Virus record (IMG/VR): IMGVR_UViG_3300025570_000011
Location: 1-64,000 of that record
Origin: a virus
Direction: 5' to 3' (one strand)
DNA length: 64,000 nt
The notes beneath the pieces are model-generated. The model ran no database searches. It had not been told where the DNA came from and saw nothing but the letters and a program-made list of their open reading frames with translations. This document shows positions 16,547 to 23,417 of this stretch, in pieces. A program made the position numbers and the translations under genes. Position 1 is the stretch's first letter, and every line of letters begins with the position of its first letter.

Positions 16547-16795
16547 ATGACAACAAAACCAAATCGCACTCACTGCTACAGATTTACTGTAGAGATGGAC
16601 AATGAAGAAGATATGAAATCTCTGGCTACGTTCAGAAAATCATTCTATGGGACTAACCAATATGTAAAATGTCAAGGCCGTTGGGGTGAGAATAACCCCA
16701 ATTATAAAAGAAGCTGCAACTTCCTAGGACAGACGCGATCGTTCTGCCCAGTTTCACTTGCCTCACATTGCGACGTTTACGTTTACTTTCGATAA
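16547..16795 (+). CDS. Hypothetical early protein
   Basis: An 82-residue basic protein with four Cys (HCYRF, KCQG, SCNF, FCPV) and one more near the end; the pattern could form a small zinc site. The start is of the usual TATATTATG type in this genome, without a Shine-Dalgarno motif. No known family. Confidence 0.45.
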   Translation: MTTKPNRTHCYRFTVEMDNEEDMKSLATFRKSFYGTNQYVKCQGRWGENNPNYKRSCNFLGQTRSFCPVSLASHCDVYVYFR

Positions 16796-16798
16796 GAC

Positions 16799-16885
16799 AT
16801 GAATTTAATAAGAATCACCCTTATGACGATAGTCTGCGCCATCTTTTGGTACTGGGTAGTAAGATTAATATTACTAATTTTTTAA
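16799..16885 (+). CDS. 28-aa membrane peptide
   Basis: A short frame whose product is almost entirely one transmembrane helix (TLMTIVCAIFWYWVV, then LILLIF) with Arg residues at both ends. It begins 3 bases after one stop and ends one base before the next start, which is the compact spacing of real genes here. Confidence 0.4.
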   Translation: MNLIRITLMTIVCAIFWYWVVRLILLIF

Positions 16886-16886
16886 G

Positions 16887-17102
16887 ATGAAATCAATAAT
16901 ATTACAAAAACTATTAACTGAGTTTCCTCACTCACAGAATGTTGAAATCGACGGAAAGGTAAAGAGTATCCCAGAACTAACTGAGGAAAACTTTTGGACC
17001 TTAATTAAAAGCCACAACGAACTTATTGAAAAGTTCAATTACGCTATTCACAATTTAAATACAGAGTGTAAAGAACTAAGAAATAAACTAAATCAAAAAT
17101 AA
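16887..17102 (+). CDS. Hypothetical early protein, coiled-coil-like
   Basis: A 71-residue helical protein; the C-terminal half (HNELIEKFNYAIHNLN, then ECKELRNKLNQK) has heptad-like spacing. No known family. It lies inside the early operon. Confidence 0.45.
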   Translation: MKSIILQKLLTEFPHSQNVEIDGKVKSIPELTEENFWTLIKSHNELIEKFNYAIHNLNTECKELRNKLNQK

Positions 17103-17119
17103 AAACCATTAATTATATT

Positions 17120-17338
17120 ATGAAAAAAACAACCAGCGCTAAATTCGAAAAACTGAAAGCCAATATTGCTAAACTTGAACTTCAAAAGGGAGATAAAACT
17201 AACTTTGGCTCAGTTATTAAAGTAGGCGAAACAGGAATCACTTTTAAGAATACATACTCACCAAAGACAAGAATCATGTTTATCCAACGCAAGTTTGGAA
17301 GAAACGAATATGTATTGAATGACCTAATTAAACTTTAA
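17120..17338 (+). CDS. Hypothetical early protein
   Basis: A 72-residue basic protein. A helical N-terminus (FEKLKANIAKLELQK) is followed by a strand-rich part (FGSVIKVGETGITFKN). Unrecognised. Spaced 2 bases from the next gene. Confidence 0.45.
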   Translation: MKKTTSAKFEKLKANIAKLELQKGDKTNFGSVIKVGETGITFKNTYSPKTRIMFIQRKFGRNEYVLNDLIKL

Positions 17339-17340
17339 TT

Positions 17341-17514
17341 ATGAAAGAAACAAATTACACTACAAACATTAAGGCCGGTGATTCTGTGATGGTTAACGGT
17401 ATGCAAATTATCGTTAATGAGAATTGCGGAAACGGCTGCTTTTATGGAACAGATTGTGATGGCGATGAGATCGAATTCGCCACCGAAGAAATCTTAGCAG
17501 TTGTTCCAGATTAA
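17341..17514 (+). CDS. 57-aa acidic early protein
   Basis: A short frame starting 2 bases after the previous stop. The product is acidic with a strand pattern (AGDSVMVNGMQIIVNEN) and three Cys (two in NCGNGC, one in TDC). The layout (D-x-V near the start, then short strands) is like many tiny SH3-like phage proteins, though this is not a firm assignment. Confidence 0.5.
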   Translation: MKETNYTTNIKAGDSVMVNGMQIIVNENCGNGCFYGTDCDGDEIEFATEEILAVVPD

Positions 17515-17523
17515 TATAATAAT

Positions 17524-17721
17524 ATGGAAAAGATAGAAGAGCTAAAACAAAAGTATATTTTTGACCGTTTGGAATGCCTTAAGTGGGATTCAAAATATTA
17601 CAAATATAAAAACACAAAGCTATCATCAGAGCTTGAAAAGAGCGAAGCTAAGCTCGTTGATATTTTAAAAGAGATTCGTGAACTTGAAAGTCTCCGTGTT
17701 AGACCAAAGAAAAATAAATAA
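17524..17721 (+). CDS. Hypothetical early protein, coiled coil
   Basis: A 65-residue charged helical protein (SSELEKSEAKLVDILKEI). Last protein gene of the early operon; its stop is 3 bases before the tmRNA-like RNA, so that RNA is probably cut from the same transcript. Confidence 0.45.
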   Translation: MEKIEELKQKYIFDRLECLKWDSKYYKYKNTKLSSELEKSEAKLVDILKEIRELESLRVRPKKNK

Positions 17722-17724
17722 AAA

Positions 17725-17793
17725 GGGGGTGTAAAAGAATTCGACGCTAGTTTCGGCTAACGGACCCGGGCGCGATACCCGGCACCTCCACCA
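17725..17793 (+). ncRNA. tmRNA-like RNA lacking the mRNA-like domain
   Basis: A 69-nt unit. GGGGGTG at 17725-17731 pairs along its full length with CACCTCC at 17783-17789; the third pair is G-U, the alanine identity element used by tRNA-Ala and tmRNA. After TA comes AAAGAATTCGACG, which matches the tmRNA-specific D-loop region (consensus around GGATTCGACG), with no D-stem. The T-arm has CCGGG/CCCGG around the 7-base loop CGCGATA, unusual at positions 54-55 (C and G instead of T and T). Discriminator A and an encoded CCA complete the 3' end. Between D-loop and T-arm are only about 22 bases that can form a small hairpin (TAG/CTA), so tag frame and pseudoknots are absent. It lies between an early operon and a terminator. 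Acceptance by AlaRS or SmpB is inference. Confidence 0.75.
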
Positions 17794-17801
17794 TTTAAAA
17801 T

Positions 17802-17839
17802 AAAACACCCGCACTGGTTTAATTCAGAGCGGGTGTTTT
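17802..17839. terminator. Strong bidirectional terminator
   Basis: AAAACACCCGC and GCGGGTGTTTT form an 11-bp stem, followed by T-rich sequence on either strand. It ends the plus-strand early operon and the tmRNA-like RNA, and also serves the convergent minus-strand genes that end at 17854. Confidence 0.85.
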
Positions 17840-17853
17840 TCTAAATGTATATC

Positions 17854-18207
17854 TTACTTAAGGTTTGGCTCGTCTTTTTCTGTTGAGTATTCTGCTAAAA
17901 ACTCTCTTAATTCATTAATGTCATTTGCGTTTAAGCTCATGAATGTTCTTCGAGCCGAACCAGATGTGCGGCTTTCACTAACCTTTTCAATCTCTAAACA
18001 TTTACGAGTGCCTAACTTTGATTCCAATTCATCAGGGCCAATAAATTCAAGAAGCTTAAATGTGGAGTTTGCATGTGTTCCTCCATCTTCCCATCCAGCC
18101 AATTCGGTTTTTTCAAGCAGAACCTTTGCTTCTTCTTTAATGGGTTTACCCTCAAGAATCGCCTTAGCCGCATCTTCAAGCCTTTTGTTTTTATTTGATA
18201 GATTCAT
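17854..18207 (-). CDS. Leader-family-2 protein, C-terminal domain copy 1
   Basis: A 117-residue protein. The first ~20 residues (MNLSNKNKRLEDAAKAILEG) are shared with the next two minus-strand genes and contain ILE|G, a fit to the prohead protease rule. The rest matches the C-terminal part of the 18546-18974 product: a W..GG..AN pattern, then F.GP..LE.K.GTRK, then a final helix. The function of this domain is unknown. The three genes are in one minus-strand operon from the late promoter at 19013. Confidence 0.55.
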   Translation of the reverse strand: MNLSNKNKRLEDAAKAILEGKPIKEEAKVLLEKTELAGWEDGGTHANSTFKLLEFIGPDELESKLGTRKCLEIEKVSESRTSGSARRTFMSLNANDINELREFLAEYSTEKDEPNLK

Positions 18208-18210
18208 ATA

Positions 18211-18549
18211 TTAAATTTTTTCTATTGAAGTAATGTTTGGATAGTTTGGTTTATTACTTAGAACTACTTTAACTTTATCTCCTGCTTTATACTTCTTGCT
18301 AAGCTTTGGATCAAAACCGAATTCGGCTTTCATACCGCTCTTGTTTTTCTTGTCATACCCTTTGAAAGTCATAACCCAGGCTTTACCAAACTTACCAGGC
18401 GATCTTTGAACTTGTGAAACGCTAGAAATTGTAAGATCCAATTCCTTTCCGAGATTCTTATTAAGAAAATCATTATGAATAATTGCATTCTCACTCATAA
18501 TTGCCTTTGCCGCTTCTTCAAGACTGTTATTTCTATTTGATAAGTTCAT
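18211..18549 (-). CDS. Leader-family-2 protein, different C-terminal domain
   Basis: A 112-residue protein with the same N-terminal leader (MNLSNRNNSLEEAAKAI) joined to an unrelated basic, strand-rich domain (WVMTFKGYDKKNKSG, then KAGDKVKVVLSNK), which has the feel of a small beta-barrel; no family assigned. LEE|A in the leader fits a protease site. The same leader on an unrelated domain suggests that the leader is a targeting tag. Start overlaps the upstream stop by 4 bases. Confidence 0.55.
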   Translation of the reverse strand: MNLSNRNNSLEEAAKAIMSENAIIHNDFLNKNLGKELDLTISSVSQVQRSPGKFGKAWVMTFKGYDKKNKSGMKAEFGFDPKLSKKYKAGDKVKVVLSNKPNYPNITSIEKI

Positions 18550-18974
18550 TTGATCTTATTTAAAAGTTTTTGTAGAACGTCAACGTCAGACATATTAAGT
18601 TCAATATACTTTTTGCCAATTGTAATTTGTACCATTTTACGTGTACCAATTTTATCTTCAAGATCCTTTGGACCAGCAAATTGTGTTAGTTCAGCATATT
18701 CATTGGCAGTTCTTCCGCCACTAGTCCAAGCTTTAATTTTAGTAGCTTCATCAAGTTCAACACCTTCTTTAATCTTTTTACCTTTAAGCTTCATTAAAAC
18801 TTTAATGATAACCTTTGGCCCAAAGCCCGCTTGCATTAGAGCGTTATTAATATCTTCCCAACGATAGGCGTCACCGTTAACTTCTTGAAGAGTTTCTTCA
18901 ATTTCAATAGTGTTGCCTTCGAGAATTGCTTTAGCAACATTTTCTAAAGCTTCATTTTTATTTGATAGGTTCAT
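18546..18974 (-). CDS. Leader-family-2 protein, C-terminal domain copy 2
   Basis: A 142-residue protein. The order is leader MNLSNKNEALENVAKAILE, a small helical middle segment, VELDE|A (a second protease-type site), then the W..GG..AN / FAGPKDLEDKIGTRK domain also found in the 17854-18207 product. The modules joined by (L/I)xE sites resemble the polyprotein at 9820-11700. First gene of the three-gene minus-strand operon. Confidence 0.55.
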   Translation of the reverse strand: MNLSNKNEALENVAKAILEGNTIEIEETLQEVNGDAYRWEDINNALMQAGFGPKVIIKVLMKLKGKKIKEGVELDEATKIKAWTSGGRTANEYAELTQFAGPKDLEDKIGTRKMVQITIGKKYIELNMSDVDVLQKLLNKIK

Positions 18975-19012
18975 TGTTTATTATATTTATGTATAGTTAA
19001 TTTATGTATAGT

Positions 19013-19020
19013 TATTTATA
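19013..19020 (-). promoter_or_regulatory. Late promoter, minus strand
   Basis: Exact TATAAATA on the minus strand, 38 bases before the ATG at 18974, giving a leader of about 33 nt. Serves the three leader-family-2 genes. Confidence 0.65.
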
Positions 19021-19024
19021 AAAG

Positions 19025-19399
19025 CTAATCCTTTTCAGCATCTGCAGCTTCACGAGTTTTCTTTGACATTTTTATTGCCCAATCAACACCAGGATCGCCA
19101 CCCCAACCAAGCCAGGCCATATATCCATTATCTGTCCATGGGCGGTCTTTCTTTTCAGGGGAAATTTTAGAGTTTTTTCTATGCCTATTAAATGATGCCA
19201 TTCTTTTTAATATATCATAAGAGATCTCATCTCCATCAGCAAGTTGGCGAGCTCTTACCCATCCAGTGCGAGTCATTGCTTTAACTTCATTGGGGTATTT
19301 CTCTTTCCACTCAATAGCCTTTTTAGCTGCTGCAACTGCTCCAGCCGGTGGTTGAAACTTTTGTTCTTCCTCTTTGATAAAATCTTTAAACGGGATCAT
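19025..19399 (-). CDS. Conserved phage protein with capsid-targeting-like leader
   Basis: A 124-residue protein starting MIPFKDFIKE, a leader like those at 6322 and 8874, with an IKE site. The rest belongs to a small family widespread in tailed phages: a helical start, GWVRARQLADGDEIS, a basic FNRHRKN, and a final WLGWGGDPGVDWA. The family has no agreed function; it is often found near head genes. Here the family domain seems to have been given a packaging leader. Confidence 0.65.
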   Translation of the reverse strand: MIPFKDFIKEEEQKFQPPAGAVAAAKKAIEWKEKYPNEVKAMTRTGWVRARQLADGDEISYDILKRMASFNRHRKNSKISPEKKDRPWTDNGYMAWLGWGGDPGVDWAIKMSKKTREAADAEKD

Positions 19400-19407
19400 A
19401 TTAATGT

Positions 19408-19415
19408 TATTTATA
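19408..19415 (-). promoter_or_regulatory. Late promoter, minus strand, near-leaderless
   Basis: Exact TATAAATA on the minus strand with 8 bases to the ATG at 19399; the predicted leader is 3 nt. Confidence 0.65.
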
Positions 19416-19436
19416 ATGTTGTATATATAAATTAGA

Positions 19437-19847
19437 ATGTGGTTATATAACGATAAAGAATTTACAACTGAGATGATCGAGGATTATGTTGGATTTGTTT
19501 ATCTAGTAACTTTCGATAATGGAATGAAATATATCGGAAAAAAACGGTTTTGGAGTAAGGTGACTCGTCCTCCGTTAAAAGGAAAGAAAAGAAAGCGCAG
19601 ATCTTTAAAGGAATCTGATTGGAAAACTTACTGTGGATCAAGTGAAGCTGTTAAAGAATTAATAGAAGAGAATGGCTTAGATTCTGTCAAAAGAGAGATA
19701 CTGCACTTATGTAAAGGAGCAGGAGAACTCTCCTACATGGAAACAAAGGAACAATTTGATAGAGAAGTTTTATTACGCGAGGATTATCACAATGGCATAA
19801 TAAGTTGCCGTATTCATCATTCTCATGTGAAAATACTGAAACAATAG
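19437..19847 (+). CDS. GIY-YIG-like endonuclease family protein
   Basis: A 136-residue protein. GFVYLVTFDNGMKYIGKK at residues 19-36 is a GIY-YIG signature with GFVY in place of GIY and an intact YIG. It is followed by a basic segment (GKKRKRRSLKESDW), YCGSS, and a conserved Glu region (LSYMETKEQF). Phage proteins of this type are annotated as putative endonucleases. It does not interrupt another gene, so a free-standing homing role is not evident. A TATAAATT box near 19427 is a weak late-promoter candidate. Confidence 0.65.
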   Translation: MWLYNDKEFTTEMIEDYVGFVYLVTFDNGMKYIGKKRFWSKVTRPPLKGKKRKRRSLKESDWKTYCGSSEAVKELIEENGLDSVKREILHLCKGAGELSYMETKEQFDREVLLREDYHNGIISCRIHHSHVKILKQ

Positions 19848-19849
19848 TA

Positions 19850-19878
19850 TTTACAAAGCCTCAATTTTAGTATATAAT
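19850..19878 (+). promoter_or_regulatory. Sigma70-type promoter for the RNase H operon
   Basis: TTTACA, 17-base spacer, TATAAT, with a predicted leader of about 20 nt to the ATG at 19905. The -35 begins 3 bases after the end of the GIY-YIG-like gene. Confidence 0.75.
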
Positions 19879-19904
19879 ATTATTAATAACAAAGTTAACC
19901 ATAT

Positions 19905-20774
19905 ATGATAATTATCGACTTCTCAGCAATATCAATCGCCTCCGTATTTTCTCAACCAGCAAATACTTTAGATGAATCCATGATTCGCCACTTTATTCTT
20001 AATTCATTAAGGATGTATAATGTAAAATACAGATCAGAATATGGCGAGATGGTTATTGCTTGCGACCATAGAAGCTGGCGCAAATCGGTTTATCCAGAAT
20101 ATAAAGCGGCCCGTAAGAAAACCAGAGAGAAAAGTAATATTGATTGGACAGAAGTTTTTGGTATGATTGATAAAGTAAAACAAGAGCTTATAGAGTTTTT
20201 CCCTTATCCTGTGGTTCATGTTAATGGTGCAGAAGCAGATGATATTATTGCTACACTTGTTGAAAGCACTCAGGAGTTTGGTAAACATGAAAAGGTAATG
20301 ATTGTTAGTTCTGATAAAGACTTTATTCAATTGCAGAAATATTCAAATGTTAAACAGTTTAGCCCAGGCCAAAAGAAAGCAGTTACCGATCCTTCTCCTG
20401 CGATGTATTTGTTCGAGCATGTTCTTAGAGGCGACGCTGGTGACGGCGTTCCAAACGTTCTATCAAGCGATGATACTTTTGTTACAGCAAAACGCCAAAC
20501 TCCTTTAAGTAAAGTTAAGATTAAAAAATGGCATGAAGAATCAAAGACTAAAGATCTAAAAGATGTCCTTGACGAAAATACATATAGGAATTACATACGT
20601 AACCAAACTATGATTGACCTATCAAAGATTCCCAGCGAAGTAGTGCAAGATATCCAAGCCGAGTATCAAAAAGAAGAAAACCAAAAAAATGATAATTCAA
20701 AGATACTGAATTATCTAATTCAAAATAGATGCAACCAGCTCGTAAATTGTGCTGATGAATTCTTTATAAAATAA
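19905..20774 (+). CDS. rnh: T4-type RNase H (5'-3' FEN-family exonuclease)
   Basis: A 289-residue flap-nuclease-family enzyme that removes RNA primers and adjacent DNA from lagging-strand fragments. Metal-binding acidic residues stand in the expected order: D5 in IIIDFS, D in ACDHRSWRK with the basic YKAARKK after it, the ADDIIATL pair, SSDKDF, and GDAGDGVPN. The C-terminal part with the helix-hairpin-helix-like region and the final basic tail fit the T4 protein in length. It begins a run of tightly packed genes to 23360, most with 0-10 bases between them. Confidence 0.85.
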   Translation: MIIIDFSAISIASVFSQPANTLDESMIRHFILNSLRMYNVKYRSEYGEMVIACDHRSWRKSVYPEYKAARKKTREKSNIDWTEVFGMIDKVKQELIEFFPYPVVHVNGAEADDIIATLVESTQEFGKHEKVMIVSSDKDFIQLQKYSNVKQFSPGQKKAVTDPSPAMYLFEHVLRGDAGDGVPNVLSSDDTFVTAKRQTPLSKVKIKKWHEESKTKDLKDVLDENTYRNYIRNQTMIDLSKIPSEVVQDIQAEYQKEENQKNDNSKILNYLIQNRCNQLVNCADEFFIK

Positions 20775-20784
20775 TATAACAACT

Positions 20785-21246
20785 ATGAAAAACCAAACAT
20801 CGAAAAAATTTGTAACTCGTTTACCGTATGAAACTCTTGAAAAAGTTCAGGCGGCTAATAATGTTAAAGATCGAGTTAAAATCCTACAAGAAGACGCAAC
20901 TTTTGCTTTGAAGACAATTCTTCAAGTTAACTTTAGAGAAGATATTACTTTTGATTTTCCAGAAGGAGCGCCTCCTTATAAGAAAGATGAAAGCAATGTC
21001 CCTGGGCAACAATATAGATCTATTGAAAAATCAATTTCATCATTAAAAAATCTAGTAGCACAAAATAAACGAGTTCCTACTTTTAAAAAAGAAGCAGGCC
21101 TTATTAGATTATTGGAATCAGTTCATCCAAAAGATGCAGAGATTCTAATTGCAATGAAAGATAAAGATCTTAAAAGTCTATATAAAGGTATTACTTTGTC
21201 AACAGTTCAAAAGGCATTTCCTAATTTAAAGTTAGTTGCAGAATAA
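20785..21246 (+). CDS. Conserved T4-like phage protein (DUF6433-like)
   Basis: A 153-residue protein resembling a family frequent in T4-like marine phages: a helical N-terminus with RVKILQEDATFALKTIL, PEGAPPYKKDE in the middle, then LIRLLESVHPKDAEILIAMKDK and a final AFPNLKLV. The family has no known activity. It regularly sits with replication and Clp-like protease genes, as here. Confidence 0.6.
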   Translation: MKNQTSKKFVTRLPYETLEKVQAANNVKDRVKILQEDATFALKTILQVNFREDITFDFPEGAPPYKKDESNVPGQQYRSIEKSISSLKNLVAQNKRVPTFKKEAGLIRLLESVHPKDAEILIAMKDKDLKSLYKGITLSTVQKAFPNLKLVAE

Positions 21247-21247
21247 T

Positions 21248-21505
21248 ATGACATATGAATATACATGTTTAAGCTGTGAAGAACGCTGGGATGCTCGTTA
21301 TCCTGTAGATGATAGAGATATCCCTTTAAGCGAACCTTGCCCAAAATGCGGAGTTGAAGGACAGGTTAAAAGAGTTCCAACCGCGGTTCGTGTTTCATAT
21401 GAAGGTTTTCAAAGCCCTATTACAAGAGCTGGTGGAGAATGGAATGACGTGCTTAAATCTATTAAAAAGGGAGCAGGTAAAAAATCCACTATTGAAACTA
21501 AATAA
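21248..21505 (+). CDS. FmdB-type zinc-ribbon protein
   Basis: An 85-residue protein with YTCLSCEERWDA and EPCPKCG, the two CxxC knuckles of an FmdB-like zinc ribbon. I start it at the ATG at 21248, one base after the previous stop, not at the earlier in-frame TTG. The stop overlaps the next ATG. Confidence 0.65.
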   Translation: MTYEYTCLSCEERWDARYPVDDRDIPLSEPCPKCGVEGQVKRVPTAVRVSYEGFQSPITRAGGEWNDVLKSIKKGAGKKSTIETK

Positions 21506-22218
21506 TGTCGCTACGATCTTTATTATCAAAACCAATTAGAGGTACTACTTTTAATCATTTGCCTACTTCAATTGGTTATGACGATTTGGTTTGCGAAACT
21601 AAAACATCTGGTAGAAAATATATAACTCCAGAAGGCACGGCATATCCAAGTATTACAACCGTTCTCGGTTCCTTAAGTAAAGAAGGAATCGAAGCTTGGA
21701 AGAAACGAGTAGGCGAAGAAGAAGCTAATCGAATTTGTCAACATGCTTGCACTCGAGGAACTGCAATGCATGAAGCTATTGAGCAATATCTTAATAACGA
21801 AGAAGATTGGTTTGCGCCAAATGAAATGCCAAACGTTAAAGCATTGTTTAATGCGGTTCGTCCAGTTCTTGATGAAAGAGTAACTAATATATATTTACAG
21901 GAAGGCGCTCTTTATTCTGATCATTTAAAACTTGCGGGTCGTGTTGATTGTATCGCTGAGTTTGATGGCAAGCTTTCAATCATTGATTTTAAAACCGCGA
22001 GGCAAGCTAAAAAGAAAGAATATATTACTAGTTACTTCATGCAAGCATCTGCTTACGCTATTATGTTTGAAGAACGAACCGGAATCCCCGTAACACAAAC
22101 AGTTATTCTAATGGCAGTTGATGACTCGCCCACACCAATCGTGTTTAAAGAAAAACGCGATAACTATACAAAACAATTAATTGAAACTATACAAAACTAT
22201 TATGATACAACCCGATAA
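21505..22218 (+). CDS. PD-(D/E)XK exonuclease-like protein
   Basis: A 237-residue nuclease of the RecB/Cas4/MGME1-like group. The core is GRVDCIAEFDGKLSIIDFKTA: an Asp on the first strand, then D-F-K on the second, with the following QASAYAIMFEE helix typical of the family. The upstream RGTAMHEAIEQYL supplies the conserved His/Glu helix. A role in DNA processing, recombination or host-DNA degradation fits the gene's place after RNase H. Confidence 0.7.
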   Translation: MSLRSLLSKPIRGTTFNHLPTSIGYDDLVCETKTSGRKYITPEGTAYPSITTVLGSLSKEGIEAWKKRVGEEEANRICQHACTRGTAMHEAIEQYLNNEEDWFAPNEMPNVKALFNAVRPVLDERVTNIYLQEGALYSDHLKLAGRVDCIAEFDGKLSIIDFKTARQAKKKEYITSYFMQASAYAIMFEERTGIPVTQTVILMAVDDSPTPIVFKEKRDNYTKQLIETIQNYYDTTR

Positions 22219-22867
22219 CAATAAAAGAAATGAGAGTGAGCCGTCGTTAAAAGATATGATGGTCCAAAGACGCAACGATCCATTTGTTACTGACTATGGT
22301 ACAATTTCTGATTTTTATATTTCATCTCAGATCGGACCAGCCTCAGATTATATTGATTGGTTTCAACGAATTCGTGCAGCACGTGAATCTGATATTATTC
22401 GCTTTCATATTAATTGCCCAGGTGGGGATTTGTTTACAACGATTCAATTTATGCAAGTTCTTTCAGAGACTAAAGCAACAGTTGTTATGTGTGTTGAAGG
22501 CGCATGTATGTCAGCTGCGACTCTTCTATTTTTAATGGGTGATGAGTTTACAGTAACCGATCATAGTGTGTTTCTTTTCCATAACTATTCAGGTGGAGTT
22601 GTTGGAAAGGGCGCAGAAATTTATCACGGCGTAATGCATGAAAGAAAGTGGACTGAGAAACTACTAAGGCACGCATATGAAGGGTTTCTAACTACAAATG
22701 AAATTTCACAGCTTGTCGAAGATAAAGATGTTTGGATGGATGCCGAAACTGTTATTGCTAGGTTAAAAGAAAAAGAAACAATGGGCGAAGTTAAGCCTAT
22801 TAAGACTAAAAAGAAAACTACTAAAAAGAAAACCACTAAAAGAAAAACTATTAAAAAGAAATCATAA
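22202..22867 (+). CDS. ClpP-like serine protease with Lys/Thr-rich tail
   Basis: The start is the ATG at 22202, inside the end of the nuclease gene; an earlier TTG in frame is less likely. The product is 221 residues of ClpP fold. The nucleophile is S104 in GACMSAATLL and the catalytic His is H127 in VFLFHNYSGG; DIIRFHINCPGGD is the usual oxyanion strand. The last ~22 residues are a run of Lys and Thr (KKKTTKKK type), seen again in the protein at 55215-55568. The protease may act with a host Clp ATPase or alone; some phage ClpP-fold enzymes are prohead proteases, but the replication-gene context does not favour that. Confidence 0.8.
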   Translation: MIQPDNNKRNESEPSLKDMMVQRRNDPFVTDYGTISDFYISSQIGPASDYIDWFQRIRAARESDIIRFHINCPGGDLFTTIQFMQVLSETKATVVMCVEGACMSAATLLFLMGDEFTVTDHSVFLFHNYSGGVVGKGAEIYHGVMHERKWTEKLLRHAYEGFLTTNEISQLVEDKDVWMDAETVIARLKEKETMGEVKPIKTKKKTTKKKTTKRKTIKKKS

Positions 22868-23133
22868 TGAAACAAACAAATATAAATCAACCAGATTACC
22901 ACTTTAAACGTCGCTTAGCTTTTGGTATATTAAATGAAGTTGGCGAGGAAGAGTTAGATGAATTTCAAAAAGAAATAATGATTGATGTCTCAGCTGAATA
23001 TGAATTCATTAAAAATAAAACCAGTAGTTTATCAAAAATGCAACGCGATCAAATTGAACAAGCATATGTTGGTATTCAAAACACTTTAGCTAATAAAGCC
23101 AAAGCAGATATAAAATCAAAGGAAGAAGAGTAA
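22867..23133 (+). CDS. Hypothetical protein of the replication block
   Basis: An 88-residue helical protein, highly charged (KAKADIKSKEEE at the end). Start and stop overlap both neighbours by one base, which is strong evidence of a translated operon. No family recognised. Confidence 0.5.
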   Translation: MKQTNINQPDYHFKRRLAFGILNEVGEEELDEFQKEIMIDVSAEYEFIKNKTSSLSKMQRDQIEQAYVGIQNTLANKAKADIKSKEEE

Positions 23134-23360
23134 TGAAAACTTTAATATTAGCAACAAGTAAATTTTGCGGTCCTTGTAAACTTTTAAAAAGTGAGTTTGA
23201 AAAGAAAGGTATCGATATAGAATATAAAGATTCTATTGAAGATGTAAACTTTTTTATTGAAAATAAAATTAAAAGTGTGCCGACATTAGTGTTAATAAAC
23301 GGTGATAAAATTATTGGAGCTGAAGCTATTATGAAAAGTTTGAAGGAACATTATATTTGA
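23133..23360 (+). CDS. Thioredoxin/glutaredoxin-like protein
   Basis: A 75-residue minimal thioredoxin fold with the active site C12-G-P-C15 in SKFCGPCKLL and the cis-proline loop SVPTLVLING. It could reduce the CKTC tail of NrdA. A second CxxC redoxin is encoded at 61890. Confidence 0.8.
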   Translation: MKTLILATSKFCGPCKLLKSEFEKKGIDIEYKDSIEDVNFFIENKIKSVPTLVLINGDKIIGAEAIMKSLKEHYI

Positions 23361-23379
23361 TAAATAATATTATATCAAA
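23356..23379 (+). other. Hairpin at the end of the replication block
   Basis: TTTGATA and TATCAAA in inverted orientation, 10 bases apart, beginning within the stop region of the thioredoxin gene. It is a possible operator or weak terminator between the replication genes and the first fibre gene; it lacks a U-run. Confidence 0.3.
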
Positions 23380-23409
23380 GGTGACGTTGATATATTAATT
23401 CACTTATAA

Positions 23410-23417
23410 TATAAATA
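23410..23417 (+). promoter_or_regulatory. Late promoter, leaderless spacing
   Basis: Exact TATAAATA with 5 bases to the ATG at 23423. The predicted +1 is the A of the start codon. It heads the fibre gene cluster. Confidence 0.8.

Noticed and set aside
17725-17793. Reading the tmRNA-like element as an ordinary tRNA
   Set aside because: There is no D-stem and no anticodon arm with a 7-base loop; the TTCGAC segment after the acceptor stem is specific to tmRNA.
17725-17793. Reading the tmRNA-like element as an attachment site derived from host ssrA
   Set aside because: An att site would hold only the 3' end of ssrA; here the 5' acceptor strand is joined directly and pairs fully. No integrase is seen.
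22181-22201. Upstream starts for several genes (TTG at 22181 and 21236, GTG at 32527, in-frame starts at 37755 and 5910)
   Set aside because: They lie inside the preceding gene or upstream of the promoter, and an ATG with proper spacing follows in each case.
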